Source of the DNA: Bacteroidales bacterium
GTDB lineage: Bacteria > Bacteroidota > Bacteroidia > Bacteroidales > UBA12170
Reading direction: 5' to 3'
Assembly: GCA_027858955.1 (NCBI GenBank)
Contig: JAQIBR010000244.1
Location: 1-34,743, forward strand
DNA length: 34,743 nucleotides
Positions 1-9,706 of the stretch are shown here, in pieces; position 1 is the stretch's first letter; every line of letters begins with the position of its first letter. Under the pieces are notes generated by a model. It worked only from the letters and a program-made list of their open reading frames with translations, was not told the origin of the DNA and ran no database searches. A program made the position numbers and the translations under genes.

Positions 1-795
1 TAGTTGATTAGCATCAATAAAACCCATGCGATAAGCAATTTCTTCAATATTGCTAATCATCATTCCCTGACGATTTTCTATAACCTCAACAAATTGTGAA
101 GCCTCGTTAAGCGATGTAAAAGTTCCAGTATCAAGCCAGGCAGTTCCGCGATTTAAAACAGTAACTCGCAATTTGCCATGTTCAAGATAATGTTTGTTAA
201 CATCTGTAATTTCATATTCGCCACGAGCGCTTGGTTTAATTTTTTTGGCTATTTCAACAACCGAATTATCATAAAAATACAAACCTGGCACGGCATAATT
301 CGATTTAGGGTTTTTAGGCTTTTCTTCTATCGAAATGGCTACCATGTTTTCGTCGAACTCAACAACGCCATAACGCTGAGGGTCATTAACCTGATAAGCA
401 AATACTACTCCGCCGCTTGGATCATTTACGCTCTTTAGAAGTGCCGACAAGCCTTGCATATAGAAGATATTATCGCCTAATATTAATGCTACTTTATCGT
501 TACCAATAAATTCTTCACCGATCACAAATGCTTGAGCTAAACCATTGGGAACAACTTGTTCTTTATAGCTGAATTTTAGCCCCAAATCTTCTCCGCTTCC
601 AAACAATGTTTTGAAATGTGGCAAATCGTGGGGTGTGGAAATAATCAAGATTTCACGTATTCCGGCCATCATCAGAACCGATAAAGGATAATATATCATT
701 GGTTTGTTGTATATAGGCAAAAGTTGTTTGCTTATAGAAATAGTTAAAGGGTGTAGTCTTGTACCCGAACCGCCAGCTAAAATAATACCTTTCAT
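1..795 (-). CDS. rmlA: Glucose-1-phosphate thymidylyltransferase, 3' end outside window
   Basis: I translated this from the minus strand starting at the ATG at 795-793; 265 codons are open to the window edge. The product would join glucose-1-phosphate and dTTP to make dTDP-glucose, the first step of dTDP-L-rhamnose (surface sugar) synthesis in the cytoplasm. The N-terminus carries the nucleotide-binding signature [11 protein letters not shown] (residues 9-19) followed by [17 protein letters not shown], and further on come [10 protein letters not shown], the sugar-binding [20 protein letters not shown] stretch and [10 protein letters not shown]. The family is about 290 residues long, so only some 25 C-terminal residues are missing. 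The RND exporter gene ends 35 bases upstream on the same strand, so read-through from it is possible. The rest of a rhamnose operon may lie to the left of the window. Identification is firm; the local operon is not visible. Confidence 0.95.
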   Translation of the reverse strand, partial: MKGIILAGGSGTRLHPLTISISKQLLPIYNKPMIYYPLSVLMMAGIREILIISTPHDLPHFKTLFGSGEDLGLKFSYKEQVVPNGLAQAFVIGEEFIGNDKVALILGDNIFYMQGLSALLKSVNDPSGGVVFAYQVNDPQRYGVVEFDENMVAISIEEKPKNPKSNYAVPGLYFYDNSVVEIAKKIKPSARGEYEITDVNKHYLEHGKLRVTVLNRGTAWLDTGTFTSLNEASQFVEVIENRQGMMISNIEEIAYRMGFIDANQL

Positions 796-830
796 GTGTA
801 TATAATTTATTTTATAATTGTAAGATTAGC

Positions 831-3191
831 TTAATCGCCATTGTCTGCATCATTTTCTTCAGCTTCTAGTATGGACACTTTAAATGCTCGAGTAGTCATA
901 AATTTATCAAGCGTTAAGAGCAATGAGGGTAATAAGAATAGATTCGAAATAAGTGCAACTAACAAAGTAAAAGAAATAAGATATCCCATTGCTTCTGTTC
1001 CACCGAATTTCGATAATGTGAAAATATAGAATCCGAAAAAGAGAACTATTGACGAATAAACCATGCTAAAACCGGTTTCTTTCAATGCCTTCATTACAGA
1101 AACATTAATTTGCCAATTGTTATGCTTTAACTGTAAGCGATATCTTGATAAGAAATGTATTGAGTTATCTACTGAGATACCTAGCGCAATACTAAATATC
1201 AAAATGGTTGAAGGTTTTATCGAGATTCCGAAATACCCCATCATTGCAGCAGTTAATAATTGAGGCAAAAGATTGGGGATCAGCGATAAAACAATCATTC
1301 TTGCAGATGTAAACAATAAAGCCATTAGAAGAGAGATAGCAACCAGTGCTAATAATAAACTTTGTAAAAGATTCTTAATCAGGTATTTAGTTCCTTCAAG
1401 AAAAACAACGCTTGTGCCTGTGACTTCAACATCAAATTTTTCAGGATTGAAAATTTTATCAATTTTAGGCTGCAAATCATTTTTCAGATCTTCAATTTCG
1501 TTAGTTCCTAAATTAGCCATTTGGACTGTCACTCGAGTCCTACGCAAGTCATTATCGACAAAACTGTTCAAAGTGTTTTGGTTGCCCGAATCTATTTTGG
1601 GCATATAGGCCAAAATGAAATTCTTTTCCTGATTATTAGGTAATGCGTATTTTTTTTCATCGCCATTATAGAATGCTTGCTTGGAAAATTTTACTACTTC
1701 CGTTAATGACATTGGTCGAGAAAGTTCAGGATATTGTAATAATTCATTCTGCAATTGTTCAAGCTTTTGAATGGTGCTCAATTGCATGATTCCTCTAGGT
1801 TTTTTAGTATCAATTGTGATCTCAAATGGCATCACTCCATTAAAATGTTTTTCAAAAAACATCAGATCCTGATAAAGAACATCATCCTTTGGAATATCAT
1901 CTACAATATTGCCCGTTGTTTTTAGCATGCTAACTCCAATAACACCAGCAATAAATATAATGAAGCTTAGGATATACACTCGAGTGCGGTATCTGGAAAC
2001 AACAAATAATATTCGATCTACAATCTTCGAAACGAGACCACTATCAACATTAGAAAGCAGACGTGGTTTTGGTGTTCCTCTAAATGAAAAGAATATTGGA
2101 ATAAGGATAAGTGTAAGTAAATAGATTCCAAAGATATTCAATGCTGCCACTATTCCAAATTCAACAAGTAAATCATTTCCGGTGACAATAAACGCAGCAA
2201 AACCCGCAGCAGTTGTCGCGTTTGTTAAAAAATTTGCGCTACCAATACGGCTAACCATCCTTGTTAGCGCTTTCATTTTATTTTGATGAATACTATATTC
2301 CGCTATATATTTGTTTAGAAGAAAAATGCTGTTTTCTATTCCTATTATGATTAATAAAGGAGGTATAATTCCTGTTAGGATAGTAATTTTATAACCCAAT
2401 AAAGCTGTCATTCCAAGTGTCCAAATAACACTTATTCCCACTGTCAGCACAGGATAAAAAACCATTTTAAAAGAACGGAAGAAAATAAAAAGGATAAATG
2501 CGGCTACAAAAAGAGCATAGAACACAAATTTGTTTAATTCGCTTCTAATCAAATCACTTGTAACGGTTCTTATATAAGGCAAGCCTGATAAATGAACTTC
2601 TATATTTTCTTCTTCGGCGAAGGCGCTTATCTTGTCTTTAATCTTGTATATTAAAGGAAAGCGTTCTTTGGTATTCAGTAACTCTTTGTCAAGTGTTATC
2701 ATTAACATGAATACGTTTGCATCACGATTATAAAGCAAACCATCATAAAAAGGTAGTGAATAAATAAGCTTTTTTAAGGAGTCGAGTTCTTGCTGAGTTT
2801 CAGGTCTTTTCTTAACAACCGCTGCGAAATCGAATTTTTTCTCTTCTGTATTTTTTACGAGAGTATATATCTGAGCAATAGATACAACCCCCTCTACTCC
2901 TTTTATTTCTTGAATTTGATGAGAAAGGTCGTAGAGTGCATTAAATTGATCAAGCTGAAATATATTAGGATTTACAGCACCAGCAAACAATACCGCGCCA
3001 TCTTGACCAAATTCTTCTTTGAACTTTTCGTAAGCCGTTAAAGTAGGATGGTTTTCTGGAAGCATTTGTGGAAGCTCGTATAAAAGCTTTAAAGAGCGCA
3101 TCTGAAAAGCAAAAAATACGGTTATCAATCCTATGATAATCAGATGGGTAATGCGATATCTTAAAATCCACCTAGCTATATATTTCCACAT
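831..3191 (-). CDS. RND superfamily exporter (MMPL/HAE3 type), 786 aa
   Basis: This is an inner-membrane proton-driven exporter of the RND superfamily, most like the HAE3/MMPL branch that exports lipids or hydrophobic compounds. The protein shows the duplicated RND plan: one membrane segment near residues 14-30, a large periplasmic loop to about 220, a block of five segments to about 380, then a repeat (segment near 405, loop to about 625, five segments to about 765). The paired transmembrane motifs are IGIENSIFLLNKYIAEY in the first half and LGISVDNSIHFLSRYR in the second, which carry the acidic residues expected of the proton relay. No membrane-fusion or outer-membrane partner is adjacent. 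A TAnnTTTG box lies about 45 bases upstream of the start. The substrate cannot be told from sequence. The C-terminus is acidic (EAEENDADNGD). Confidence 0.88.
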   Translation of the reverse strand: MWKYIARWILRYRITHLIIIGLITVFFAFQMRSLKLLYELPQMLPENHPTLTAYEKFKEEFGQDGAVLFAGAVNPNIFQLDQFNALYDLSHQIQEIKGVEGVVSIAQIYTLVKNTEEKKFDFAAVVKKRPETQQELDSLKKLIYSLPFYDGLLYNRDANVFMLMITLDKELLNTKERFPLIYKIKDKISAFAEEENIEVHLSGLPYIRTVTSDLIRSELNKFVFYALFVAAFILFIFFRSFKMVFYPVLTVGISVIWTLGMTALLGYKITILTGIIPPLLIIIGIENSIFLLNKYIAEYSIHQNKMKALTRMVSRIGSANFLTNATTAAGFAAFIVTGNDLLVEFGIVAALNIFGIYLLTLILIPIFFSFRGTPKPRLLSNVDSGLVSKIVDRILFVVSRYRTRVYILSFIIFIAGVIGVSMLKTTGNIVDDIPKDDVLYQDLMFFEKHFNGVMPFEITIDTKKPRGIMQLSTIQKLEQLQNELLQYPELSRPMSLTEVVKFSKQAFYNGDEKKYALPNNQEKNFILAYMPKIDSGNQNTLNSFVDNDLRRTRVTVQMANLGTNEIEDLKNDLQPKIDKIFNPEKFDVEVTGTSVVFLEGTKYLIKNLLQSLLLALVAISLLMALLFTSARMIVLSLIPNLLPQLLTAAMMGYFGISIKPSTILIFSIALGISVDNSIHFLSRYRLQLKHNNWQINVSVMKALKETGFSMVYSSIVLFFGFYIFTLSKFGGTEAMGYLISFTLLVALISNLFLLPSLLLTLDKFMTTRAFKVSILEAEENDADNGD

Positions 3192-3238
3192 TTTTCTTAA
3201 TGAATTTAAGCTTTGTAGCTGCTTTAAATAAATAGTCG

Positions 3239-3246
3239 CAAAGCTA
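3239..3246 (-). promoter_or_regulatory. Bacteroidota -7 box for the RND exporter gene
   Basis: The minus strand reads TAGCTTTG, an exact match to the TAnnTTTG -7 element of Bacteroidota primary-sigma promoters, 47 bases before the RND start codon. No clear -33 TTTG was found. Confidence 0.5.
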
Positions 3247-3283
3247 GTATTTTTTCCTCTAATAAAAAATTGAGATATCCCTT

Positions 3284-4513
3284 TTATTTTTTATCTGACC
3301 AGATTAGAATCTTGTGAAAATCAAAGTCTTCTGGATTTTTAACGTAATTTCTAACGGTATCATAATCTGATTCAACAATGTATTGCTGGTTATCTTCGTA
3401 GACCATTTTAAAACGTTCTGAATTGATATTCACTAATCGCGGTTTAATTTTACCGTCTTCATCTTCAACATCTTTTAAATAAAGAGGATGGATATCACCT
3501 CTTTGATCAGAAGTTACCATAGCACCACTTACACCTTGATCGAATAATTTTTTTACTCCCATTCCCAATAAAGCACAGTAAACTAAATCAAAAGCAACAG
3601 GAGGAACGCATCTAATTTCGTAACCAATTTCTACCGGTCGGCTTTTTACCAAAATGTCAAGTTCTTTTAATTTTTGTTGAAGCAATACGTTAAAGATATG
3701 TGCTTTACTCAAATTACCTAACTCGGGGTGACCATGTTCATCGTAAGTAAATACAATACTCGAGCTTTCAATTTCTTCATCGCCCATCGAATGGAATACT
3801 CCTTCACTAACAATGACAACACCATAGTTGATACCTAATATCTTTCGTTTTAAAATCGAAGAAATAATTAAACGAATAATCTTATCTAAAGAAACATTTG
3901 TTTTATTAAACATTTCCGGAATAATAATAAGAGGATAATGACAAGCTGCTCCAATACCAAATGCGAGGTGTCCAGCTTCTCTTCCCATTGCACTTACAAT
4001 GAACCAGTTACCACTAGTTCGGGCATCTTCATAAATAGTAGTTGCAATTCTAACTCCTTCGCTTTTAGCTGAATGATAACCAAATGTAGGTGATCCTTCA
4101 GGCAAGGGTAAATCATTATCTATAGTTTTTGGTACGTGTATATTGTGAATAGTTACATTGTTTTCCGCTAAAAACTTAGAAATTCGATTAGCCGTACTGG
4201 CAGTATCGTCTCCACCTATAGTAACCAATAGTTTTACATTGTTATCAATAAAAATCTTTGTATTAAACTCACTATCTTTAGGTTTATGACGACTCATTTG
4301 AATGGCCGAACCTCCTTCTTTATGTATACGGTCAGCTAATTGAAAATCGATATCAACTATGTTAGGTACATCGTCAAATAAAGCTTTATATCCTCCATTT
4401 AATCCTATTATACGAAAGCCGTCTTTAATAAAGACCTTTGCTACTGTAGCAATTACAGTATTTATGCCAGGAGCGGGGCCGCCTCCTGCAAGAATTATTA
4501 TTGATTTTTGCAT
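3284..4513 (-). CDS. 6-phosphofructokinase, PPi-dependent type, 409 aa
   Basis: The enzyme phosphorylates fructose 6-phosphate to the 1,6-bisphosphate in glycolysis. Visible motifs are GGGPAPGIN (10-18), IGGDDT (99-104), PKTIDND (128-134, with the catalytic Asp-132 in TIDND) and MGREAGH (176-182). In this family ATP-dependent enzymes have GGDG and PGTIDND, whereas Asp in GGDD together with Lys in PKTIDND is the known signature of pyrophosphate-dependent, usually reversible enzymes; both changes are present here. A PPi donor is therefore inferred, not proven. It is a monocistronic-looking minus gene whose promoter region faces that of the DEAD-box helicase across a 217-base gap. Length fits single-domain bacterial PPi-type PFKs of about 400 residues. 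Confidence 0.9.
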   Translation of the reverse strand: MQKSIIILAGGGPAPGINTVIATVAKVFIKDGFRIIGLNGGYKALFDDVPNIVDIDFQLADRIHKEGGSAIQMSRHKPKDSEFNTKIFIDNNVKLLVTIGGDDTASTANRISKFLAENNVTIHNIHVPKTIDNDLPLPEGSPTFGYHSAKSEGVRIATTIYEDARTSGNWFIVSAMGREAGHLAFGIGAACHYPLIIIPEMFNKTNVSLDKIIRLIISSILKRKILGINYGVVIVSEGVFHSMGDEEIESSSIVFTYDEHGHPELGNLSKAHIFNVLLQQKLKELDILVKSRPVEIGYEIRCVPPVAFDLVYCALLGMGVKKLFDQGVSGAMVTSDQRGDIHPLYLKDVEDEDGKIKPRLVNINSERFKMVYEDNQQYIVESDYDTVRNYVKNPEDFDFHKILIWSDKK

Positions 4514-4542
4514 TTAAGAAGATATTAAATTTTATGGTTTGG

Positions 4543-4550
4543 CAAAGGTA
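4543..4550 (-). promoter_or_regulatory. Bacteroidota -7 box for phosphofructokinase
   Basis: The minus strand reads TACCTTTG, an exact TAnnTTTG match 29 bases upstream of the phosphofructokinase ATG. A small perfect palindrome, ATCATT-CA-AATGAT, sits at 4585-4598 in the same divergent region and could be a regulator site. Confidence 0.5.
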
Positions 4551-4662
4551 TAAAGAATTAGTTTGACGACCAATAGGAAAAAATATCATTCAAATGATTT
4601 TTGCTAAATACGGATATTAACATAAATTATTTATTTAAAAGTAATTATTGATAAATTAAGCA

Positions 4663-4670
4663 TACTTTTG
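4663..4670 (+). promoter_or_regulatory. Bacteroidota -7 box for the DEAD-box helicase
   Basis: TACTTTTG matches TAnnTTTG. The start codon follows 60 bases later, leaving a leader of roughly 55 bases, longer than others in this window. Cold-shock helicases often have regulated leaders, but I see no defined structure here. Confidence 0.5.
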
Positions 4671-4730
4671 CACACTTTTTTGAATGAGCTAATTGATTTG
4701 ATTCTCATTCTATTAATTTAAATAAAATAA

Positions 4731-6575
4731 ATGAAATTCGATCAATTAGGGTTAAAACCCAACATTCAACAAGCATTAGACAAAATGGGCTTTATTGAGC
4801 CTACACCTATTCAGGAACTAGCGATTCCTTTTTTACTCGAACAAGATAAAGATTTGGTTGCCAACGCTCAAACAGGCACTGGAAAAACAGCTGCCTTTGG
4901 TTTACCTATTTTAGAGCAAATAGATAATGAATCATTAGATATTCAAGCATTAATTTTATCACCTACACGCGAACTAGCTCTGCAGATTGCTAAAGACATG
5001 GGAACTTTTTCCGCTTTTATACCTAAGCTCAAAGTTATTCCTGTATACGGCGGTGCTAGTATAGAGACTCAAATAAGTGCTCTTAAGCGCGGTGGTCAAA
5101 TAGTAGTTGGCACACCCGGCAGAATGCTGGATTTAATAAAACGCAGAAGATTAAACGTTGAGCGCATTAAGTATCTTGTTCTTGATGAAGCCGATGAAAT
5201 GTTAAGTATGGGTTTTAAGGAAGAATTGGATGAAATTCTTGCTAATACTCCAAAAGAAAAGCAAACAATGCTTTTTTCTGCAACGATGCCAAAAGGGATT
5301 GCTAATTTGGCCCGAAACTATATGGGCGATTACCACGAGATAACTGTTGGCACAAAAAATAGCGGTGCAAAAAATGTTGAACATATCTTTTACCAAGTAG
5401 CAGCAAGAGATAAATATGCAGCTTTGAAACGTTTAGCCGATATCCATTCAGGTATTTATGGTATAGTGTTCTGCCGTACTCGTATGGAAACCAAAGAAGT
5501 AGCAGATAAATTAATGGCCGATGGTTATAATGCAGATGCTTTACATGGCGATTTATCGCAAGATCAACGAGATAAAGTTATGGGTCGTTTCCGTAAGCGG
5601 AAACTTCAAATTCTTGTAGCTACTGATGTTGCTGCTCGTGGATTAGACGTTGATAAACTTACACATGTAATTAACTATAATATTCCTGATGACAACGAAA
5701 TCTATATTCACCGAAGTGGAAGAACTGGCCGTGCTGGTGAAAAAGGAATTTCTATTTCTTTGATTCACTCTCGCGAAAGGGGTAAACTTCGTGATATGGA
5801 ACGTAAAATAGGTAAGGATTTTGAGCGCAAACAAATACCGGGGGGCGCTGAAATCTGCAATGTTCGCTTATTTAATTTGATTGAGAAGGTAGAAAAAATA
5901 GAAGTAAATACAGATCAGATTGGACAGTTTTTACCGGCTATTTATGAAAAACTAGAAAGCTTAAGTCGTGAAGAGCTAATTCAACATTTTGTTTCTTACG
6001 AATTTAACGCGGTTTTAAAATATTATAAAAATGCACCTGACCTTAATGTTTCATCTAGCGACAGAAGCGATCGTGGATCGAGAAGTAGAGACGGAAGAGA
6101 CAGAGACAGAGGAGGTAGAGATAACGATAGAGGCAGAGGCAATAGAGACCGTGGCGAAAGAAGATCCGGTCGCGATGAGAATAGAGGATCTGATGGTTAC
6201 CAGAAAAATAAAAGAGCCAAAAAAATGAATATGTCTCGCTTTCATATAAATGTCGGAAGCAAGGATAAGTTGAATCCCGGTCGTTTAATGGGAATGATTA
6301 ATGATAGTTCTAAATTAAATGGTGTTGAAATAGGAGATATTGAAATTCTTAAAAAATTCTCCTTTTTTGAAGTGGATCAATCAAAATCCAATGAAATTCT
6401 CGAGTTATTCAATAATAAGGACTTCCAAGGTGTTGATTTAAAGGTTGAATTGACCAAAAGCAAATCAGCTCCAAGTGCAGTCAGACAAGACTCAAGCGGA
6501 AGAAGCTATACTCCAAGAGGCGAAAATAAGTATAAGAAAGAAAACAAACCGCGCAGAAGTAGTCGTAGAGATTAG
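4731..6575 (+). CDS. DEAD-box ATP-dependent RNA helicase with DbpA-like C-terminal domain, 614 aa
   Basis: This is an RNA helicase of the DeaD/CsdA type, acting in ribosome assembly, RNA unwinding and probably cold adaptation. All core motifs are visible: Q motif PTPIQ (24-28), Walker A AQTGTGKT (46-53), DEAD box (152-155), SAT (183-185) and HRSGRTGRAG (327-336). After the two RecA-like domains there is a linker at about 442-500 very rich in Arg, Asp and Gly with many RD, RG and DR pairs, a likely RNA-binding disordered segment. Residues about 500-580 form a DbpA RNA-binding-like domain (starts MSRFHINVGSKD), and the tail is again basic (KENKPRRSSRRD). The start was chosen as the first ATG after a 54-base leader and gives the usual N-terminus. 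Bacteroidota typically carry this architecture; E. coli deaD or dbpA are relatives rather than certain orthologues. Confidence 0.93.
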   Translation: MKFDQLGLKPNIQQALDKMGFIEPTPIQELAIPFLLEQDKDLVANAQTGTGKTAAFGLPILEQIDNESLDIQALILSPTRELALQIAKDMGTFSAFIPKLKVIPVYGGASIETQISALKRGGQIVVGTPGRMLDLIKRRRLNVERIKYLVLDEADEMLSMGFKEELDEILANTPKEKQTMLFSATMPKGIANLARNYMGDYHEITVGTKNSGAKNVEHIFYQVAARDKYAALKRLADIHSGIYGIVFCRTRMETKEVADKLMADGYNADALHGDLSQDQRDKVMGRFRKRKLQILVATDVAARGLDVDKLTHVINYNIPDDNEIYIHRSGRTGRAGEKGISISLIHSRERGKLRDMERKIGKDFERKQIPGGAEICNVRLFNLIEKVEKIEVNTDQIGQFLPAIYEKLESLSREELIQHFVSYEFNAVLKYYKNAPDLNVSSSDRSDRGSRSRDGRDRDRGGRDNDRGRGNRDRGERRSGRDENRGSDGYQKNKRAKKMNMSRFHINVGSKDKLNPGRLMGMINDSSKLNGVEIGDIEILKKFSFFEVDQSKSNEILELFNNKDFQGVDLKVELTKSKSAPSAVRQDSSGRSYTPRGENKYKKENKPRRSSRRD

Positions 6576-6604
6576 TTTTCAAAGGAATTTTCTTAGTATT
6601 TGTT

Positions 6605-6612
6605 TAGCTTTG
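6605..6612 (+). promoter_or_regulatory. Bacteroidota -7 box for the 113-aa orphan gene
   Basis: TAGCTTTG is an exact TAnnTTTG match 37 bases before the ATG at 6650. It supports independent expression of the small gene and supports that start codon. Confidence 0.45.
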
Positions 6613-6649
6613 TATTTGCATGTAAATTTACTCATTACAAAGAATTATC

Positions 6650-6991
6650 ATGGATTTAATAGGCGAAACGGCATTTTTGTTGAATAAAGATTTTGGACAG
6701 GAAGAAGAGACTGTTCTTAAAATACGTAATGATTTAACAAAGAACGATTTAAAGTCTTATTTGCAATTTGCGATAGCCTGGTATATTGAGTATGATTTTC
6801 ACGCATTGGTTAATATTTTCTATCGACTCGATATCAACGAGCTTAAATTCAATACATTGATGCAAGAGAAAATAGGTGATGAGCTTACCTCTGGTTTAGC
6901 GGATTTAGTTTTGGAGCGAGAAATGCAAAAGGCAAAAACCAGATTAGCTTATCGCGAATATCTTAAGAATAAGCAAAATAACGAAAACTAA
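6650..6991 (+). CDS. Uncharacterised small protein, 113 aa
   Basis: I do not recognise this protein. It has no signal peptide, no membrane segment and no cysteine. It looks all-helical, with a hydrophobic and aromatic middle (LQFAIAWYIEYDFHALVNIFYRL, about residues 40-62) and a charged C-terminal helix rich in Lys, Arg and Glu (VLEREMQKAKTRLAYREYLKNK), suggestive of a small helical bundle. It begins 74 bases after the DEAD-box helicase, has its own -7 box, and is convergent with exodeoxyribonuclease III, the two stops being only 14 bases apart. That it is a real gene is supported by the promoter match and the lack of any competing frame. Function is unknown. Confidence 0.7.
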   Translation: MDLIGETAFLLNKDFGQEEETVLKIRNDLTKNDLKSYLQFAIAWYIEYDFHALVNIFYRLDINELKFNTLMQEKIGDELTSGLADLVLEREMQKAKTRLAYREYLKNKQNNEN

Positions 6992-7005
6992 TTTGTTTCT
7001 CTTTG

Positions 7006-7770
7006 TTAGAAACTAAGCTCAACCCAAGTTGGACAATGATCTGATTGCATGGCTGAAGGCATTATTCCGGCAGCTCTAAGATTCTTTTTTAGATTTTCTG
7101 ATAACATATTATAATCTATACGCCAACCTTTGTTGTTATTGCGGGCATTTGCACGATAAGACCACCAGGTATAATTATGAGGAGCATCATTTAGAAAGCG
7201 AAACGAATCAATAAATCCTAAATCCAAAAATCTGCTCATCCATTCTCTTTCTTCGGGTAAAAAACCTGAGCTTTTTGCATTGCCTTTGGGATCGTGGATA
7301 TCGATAGCTTTGTGACAAATATTATAATCCCCTGAAACTATTAATTTGGGCCTTGATTTTCTAAGTTCCTGAATGTAATCTGCAAAATCATTAAGCCATT
7401 CCATTTTAAATGCTTGACGTTCATCGCCACTGGAACCTGATGGATGATAAACACTTACAACAGAAATATCGCCAAAGTCGGCTCTTATAAAACGTCCTTC
7501 AAAGTCGTATTTTTCGATACCCATGCCATATTCTACATGGTTGGGTTCTTGTTTACAAAGAATTGCCACGCCGCTATAGCCTTTTTTTTGCGCTGAAAAG
7601 GAATAAGTATGATATCCGGCTTCGGTAAATTCAAAAACCGGAATCTGATCTGATTGAGCTTTGGTTTCCTGAAGGCAAACAATATCCGCATTTTCCTCTT
7701 TTAACCATTCGATAAAGCCTTTTTTCATTGCAGCCCGAATACCATTTACATTATAAGTGACAATTTTCAT
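7006..7770 (-). CDS. xth: Exodeoxyribonuclease III (AP endonuclease family), 254 aa
   Basis: This is a base-excision-repair enzyme that cleaves DNA 5' of abasic sites and removes nucleotides from 3' ends. The protein belongs to the endonuclease/exonuclease/phosphatase fold: Asn-7 in TYNVNGIR, the metal-binding Glu-35 in CLQETKAQ, the catalytic SGDYNICH stretch, YTWWSYRANAR, the WRIDY motif and the C-terminal SDHCPTW histidine are all present. Length matches bacterial ExoIII/ExoA (about 255). It appears monocistronic and reads towards the small orphan gene. The start at 7770 gives the canonical MKIVTYNVNGIRAA N-terminus. Confidence 0.94.
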   Translation of the reverse strand: MKIVTYNVNGIRAAMKKGFIEWLKEENADIVCLQETKAQSDQIPVFEFTEAGYHTYSFSAQKKGYSGVAILCKQEPNHVEYGMGIEKYDFEGRFIRADFGDISVVSVYHPSGSSGDERQAFKMEWLNDFADYIQELRKSRPKLIVSGDYNICHKAIDIHDPKGNAKSSGFLPEEREWMSRFLDLGFIDSFRFLNDAPHNYTWWSYRANARNNNKGWRIDYNMLSENLKKNLRAAGIMPSAMQSDHCPTWVELSF

Positions 7771-7922
7771 AGTTATAATTTTTGGCTAAAATACCAAAAA
7801 TCAGTTTGACATAAATAGCAAATGTTAGCAATTAGTATAATAATCTTTTGTTAATTTGCAGGCTGAATTTATTGAAAGAAATTCAGTTTTTGTATATTGG
7901 AAATCAGTCTTATAAATATTTA

Positions 7923-9695
7923 ATGAATAATAAATTAGCTCGACGAATAGGCTTACTTCGTTTTAAAAAGTTAACCGGAAAACATTTTCTGTACTATGTT
8001 AGTATATTAATCGGTGTTCTTGTAGGTATGGCTGCAGTTGTAATAAAGAGTGGTGTTCATTATTTGCAAAATCTTTTAACTTTAATCGATGGCTTCGATT
8101 ATCAGCAATTTTTACTTTTCTTTTATCCGATAATAGGCATTGGTCTTTCAGCTCTGTTTATTAATTTTATTGTTAAGCGCCATGTAGGACACGGTATTCC
8201 TTCGGTATTGTATGCAATTTCTAAGCAAAGCGGAATCATTCCGAAACACAATATATTTTCAAGTATTATTTCTTCCATTTTAACAGTTGGCTTCGGTGGT
8301 TCTGTTGGATTGGAAGGACCTACAGTAGCAACAGGAGCTGCCGTTGGAAGCGGCGTTGGGCAAATGTTCAGATTAAATTATCGCCAGATAACACACATGT
8401 TGGCATTTGCCAGTGCAGCAGCTTTGGCGGCAATTTTTAAAGCGCCCATTACAGCAATTGTATTTGCTTTGGAAGTTATTATGATAGATTTGACAATGGT
8501 CTCGTTGGTTCCATTGTTGCTGGCATCTGTAACAGCTGTACTTACTTCTTATGTATTTATGGGTAGAGGTGCTATTTATGCCATTCAATCTGTGGATCCT
8601 TTTTCTTATTCCGACTTGATTTGGTATGCTCTTTTAGGTGTATTTGCAGGTTTTATATCTATCTATTTTACAAAAGTTTATATTAAAATAGCCAAAATAT
8701 TTTCTGAGATAAAAAGTAAAATTAAACGCTTAATTATTGGAGGAAGCATTTTAGGCTTTTTGATATTCCTTTTCCCCACTTTATTTGGTGAGGGATATGA
8801 ATTTATTAATGCTGCCCTACACGGCGAATATTCCAATATGTTTGATAATAGTCTGTTTTCAGACTTCCAAGACAATGTTTGGATAGTTTTAGGCCTAATG
8901 CTTGTGGTTATTTTAATGAAAGCAGTGGCAACTTCTGTAACTTTTGGTGCCGGTGGAATTGGAGGTATCTTTGCACCATCCTTGTTTTTAGGAACTTATT
9001 CCGGTTTATTTTTTGCAAAAGTGGTAAATTTGTCAAGTCTGGCTAAGGTGTCGGAATCTAATTTTGCCTTGGTTGGAATGGCAGGGGTTATATCTGGTGT
9101 TTTGCATGCACCTTTAACGGCCATTTTCTTAATTGCCGAAATAACTACAGGCTACCAATTATTTGTTCCCTTGATGATTACGGCAACTTTATCTTATGCA
9201 ACTGCTCGTATATTTGTTCCTAATTCGGTTTATACATATCAGTTAGCAGAAAGCGGAGAATTAATGACTCACCATAAAGATAAAGCCGTTCTGCAATTAA
9301 TGCGAGTTGATAAGGTAATAGAAAAGGATTTTAAATCCATTCATCCAGATGCCAGTTTAGGCGATATGGTAAAATTAGTGTCCAAATCAAAACGTAATAT
9401 TTTTCCAGTAGTTGACGATAAGAATCACTTTTATGGCTTGGTTACTCTAGACGTTATTCGCGATTTAATGTTTAAGCCTGATCTTTATGATGAAGTGAAA
9501 ATATCAGAATTTATTTTTCGGCCTTTGGCAACTGTAAGTCCCGACGAATCGATGGAAGAGGTAGCTAACAAATTCAATAAATCGGGAAACTTTACTATGC
9601 CTGTTGTTCAAAATGGTAAATACTACGGCTTTGTTTCAAGAGCTAATGTTTATTCAGCTTACAGGAAATTGCTTAAAGATTTCTCTGATGATTAA
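7923..9695 (+). CDS. ClC-family chloride channel/transporter with two CBS domains, 590 aa
   Basis: An inner-membrane ClC protein moving chloride or a similar anion. I start it at the ATG at 7923, not at the upstream TTG at 7848, because the residues before [10 protein letters not shown] look unlike a ClC N-terminus. Selectivity-filter motifs are visible: GHGIP (89-93), GSVGLEGP with the gating Glu-131, and [11 protein letters not shown]. The position that aligns with the internal proton glutamate of E. coli ClC (second Glu of its IIEE motif) is Val-185 in ALEVI, which may mean channel-like or altered proton coupling; this pattern is also found in other prokaryotic ClC-CBS proteins. Two C-terminal CBS domains (about 460-515 and 525-585) probably bind nucleotides and regulate transport. 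pdxJ begins 11 bases after its stop, so the two are probably co-transcribed. Confidence 0.92.
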   Translation: MNNKLARRIGLLRFKKLTGKHFLYYVSILIGVLVGMAAVVIKSGVHYLQNLLTLIDGFDYQQFLLFFYPIIGIGLSALFINFIVKRHVGHGIPSVLYAISKQSGIIPKHNIFSSIISSILTVGFGGSVGLEGPTVATGAAVGSGVGQMFRLNYRQITHMLAFASAAALAAIFKAPITAIVFALEVIMIDLTMVSLVPLLLASVTAVLTSYVFMGRGAIYAIQSVDPFSYSDLIWYALLGVFAGFISIYFTKVYIKIAKIFSEIKSKIKRLIIGGSILGFLIFLFPTLFGEGYEFINAALHGEYSNMFDNSLFSDFQDNVWIVLGLMLVVILMKAVATSVTFGAGGIGGIFAPSLFLGTYSGLFFAKVVNLSSLAKVSESNFALVGMAGVISGVLHAPLTAIFLIAEITTGYQLFVPLMITATLSYATARIFVPNSVYTYQLAESGELMTHHKDKAVLQLMRVDKVIEKDFKSIHPDASLGDMVKLVSKSKRNIFPVVDDKNHFYGLVTLDVIRDLMFKPDLYDEVKISEFIFRPLATVSPDESMEEVANKFNKSGNFTMPVVQNGKYYGFVSRANVYSAYRKLLKDFSDD

Positions 9696-9706
9696 ATTTC
9701 TTTATA

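Noticed and set aside
178-438. 86-codon open frame on the plus strand
   Set aside because: It lies opposite the conserved rmlA coding sequence, which fully explains the region.
841-1608. Several plus-strand open frames opposite the RND exporter
   Set aside because: Products are not recognisable and the minus-strand gene has all family motifs; these are antisense shadows.
6031-6245. Overlapping open frames on both strands rich in Glu/Thr or Ser/Thr/Val
   Set aside because: They read the RG-rich linker of the DEAD-box helicase in other frames; low-complexity DNA gives long open frames on all strands.
7848-7922. N-terminal extension of the ClC protein from a TTG codon
   Set aside because: The extra residues do not resemble a ClC N-terminus, and an ATG at 7923 gives a normal one.
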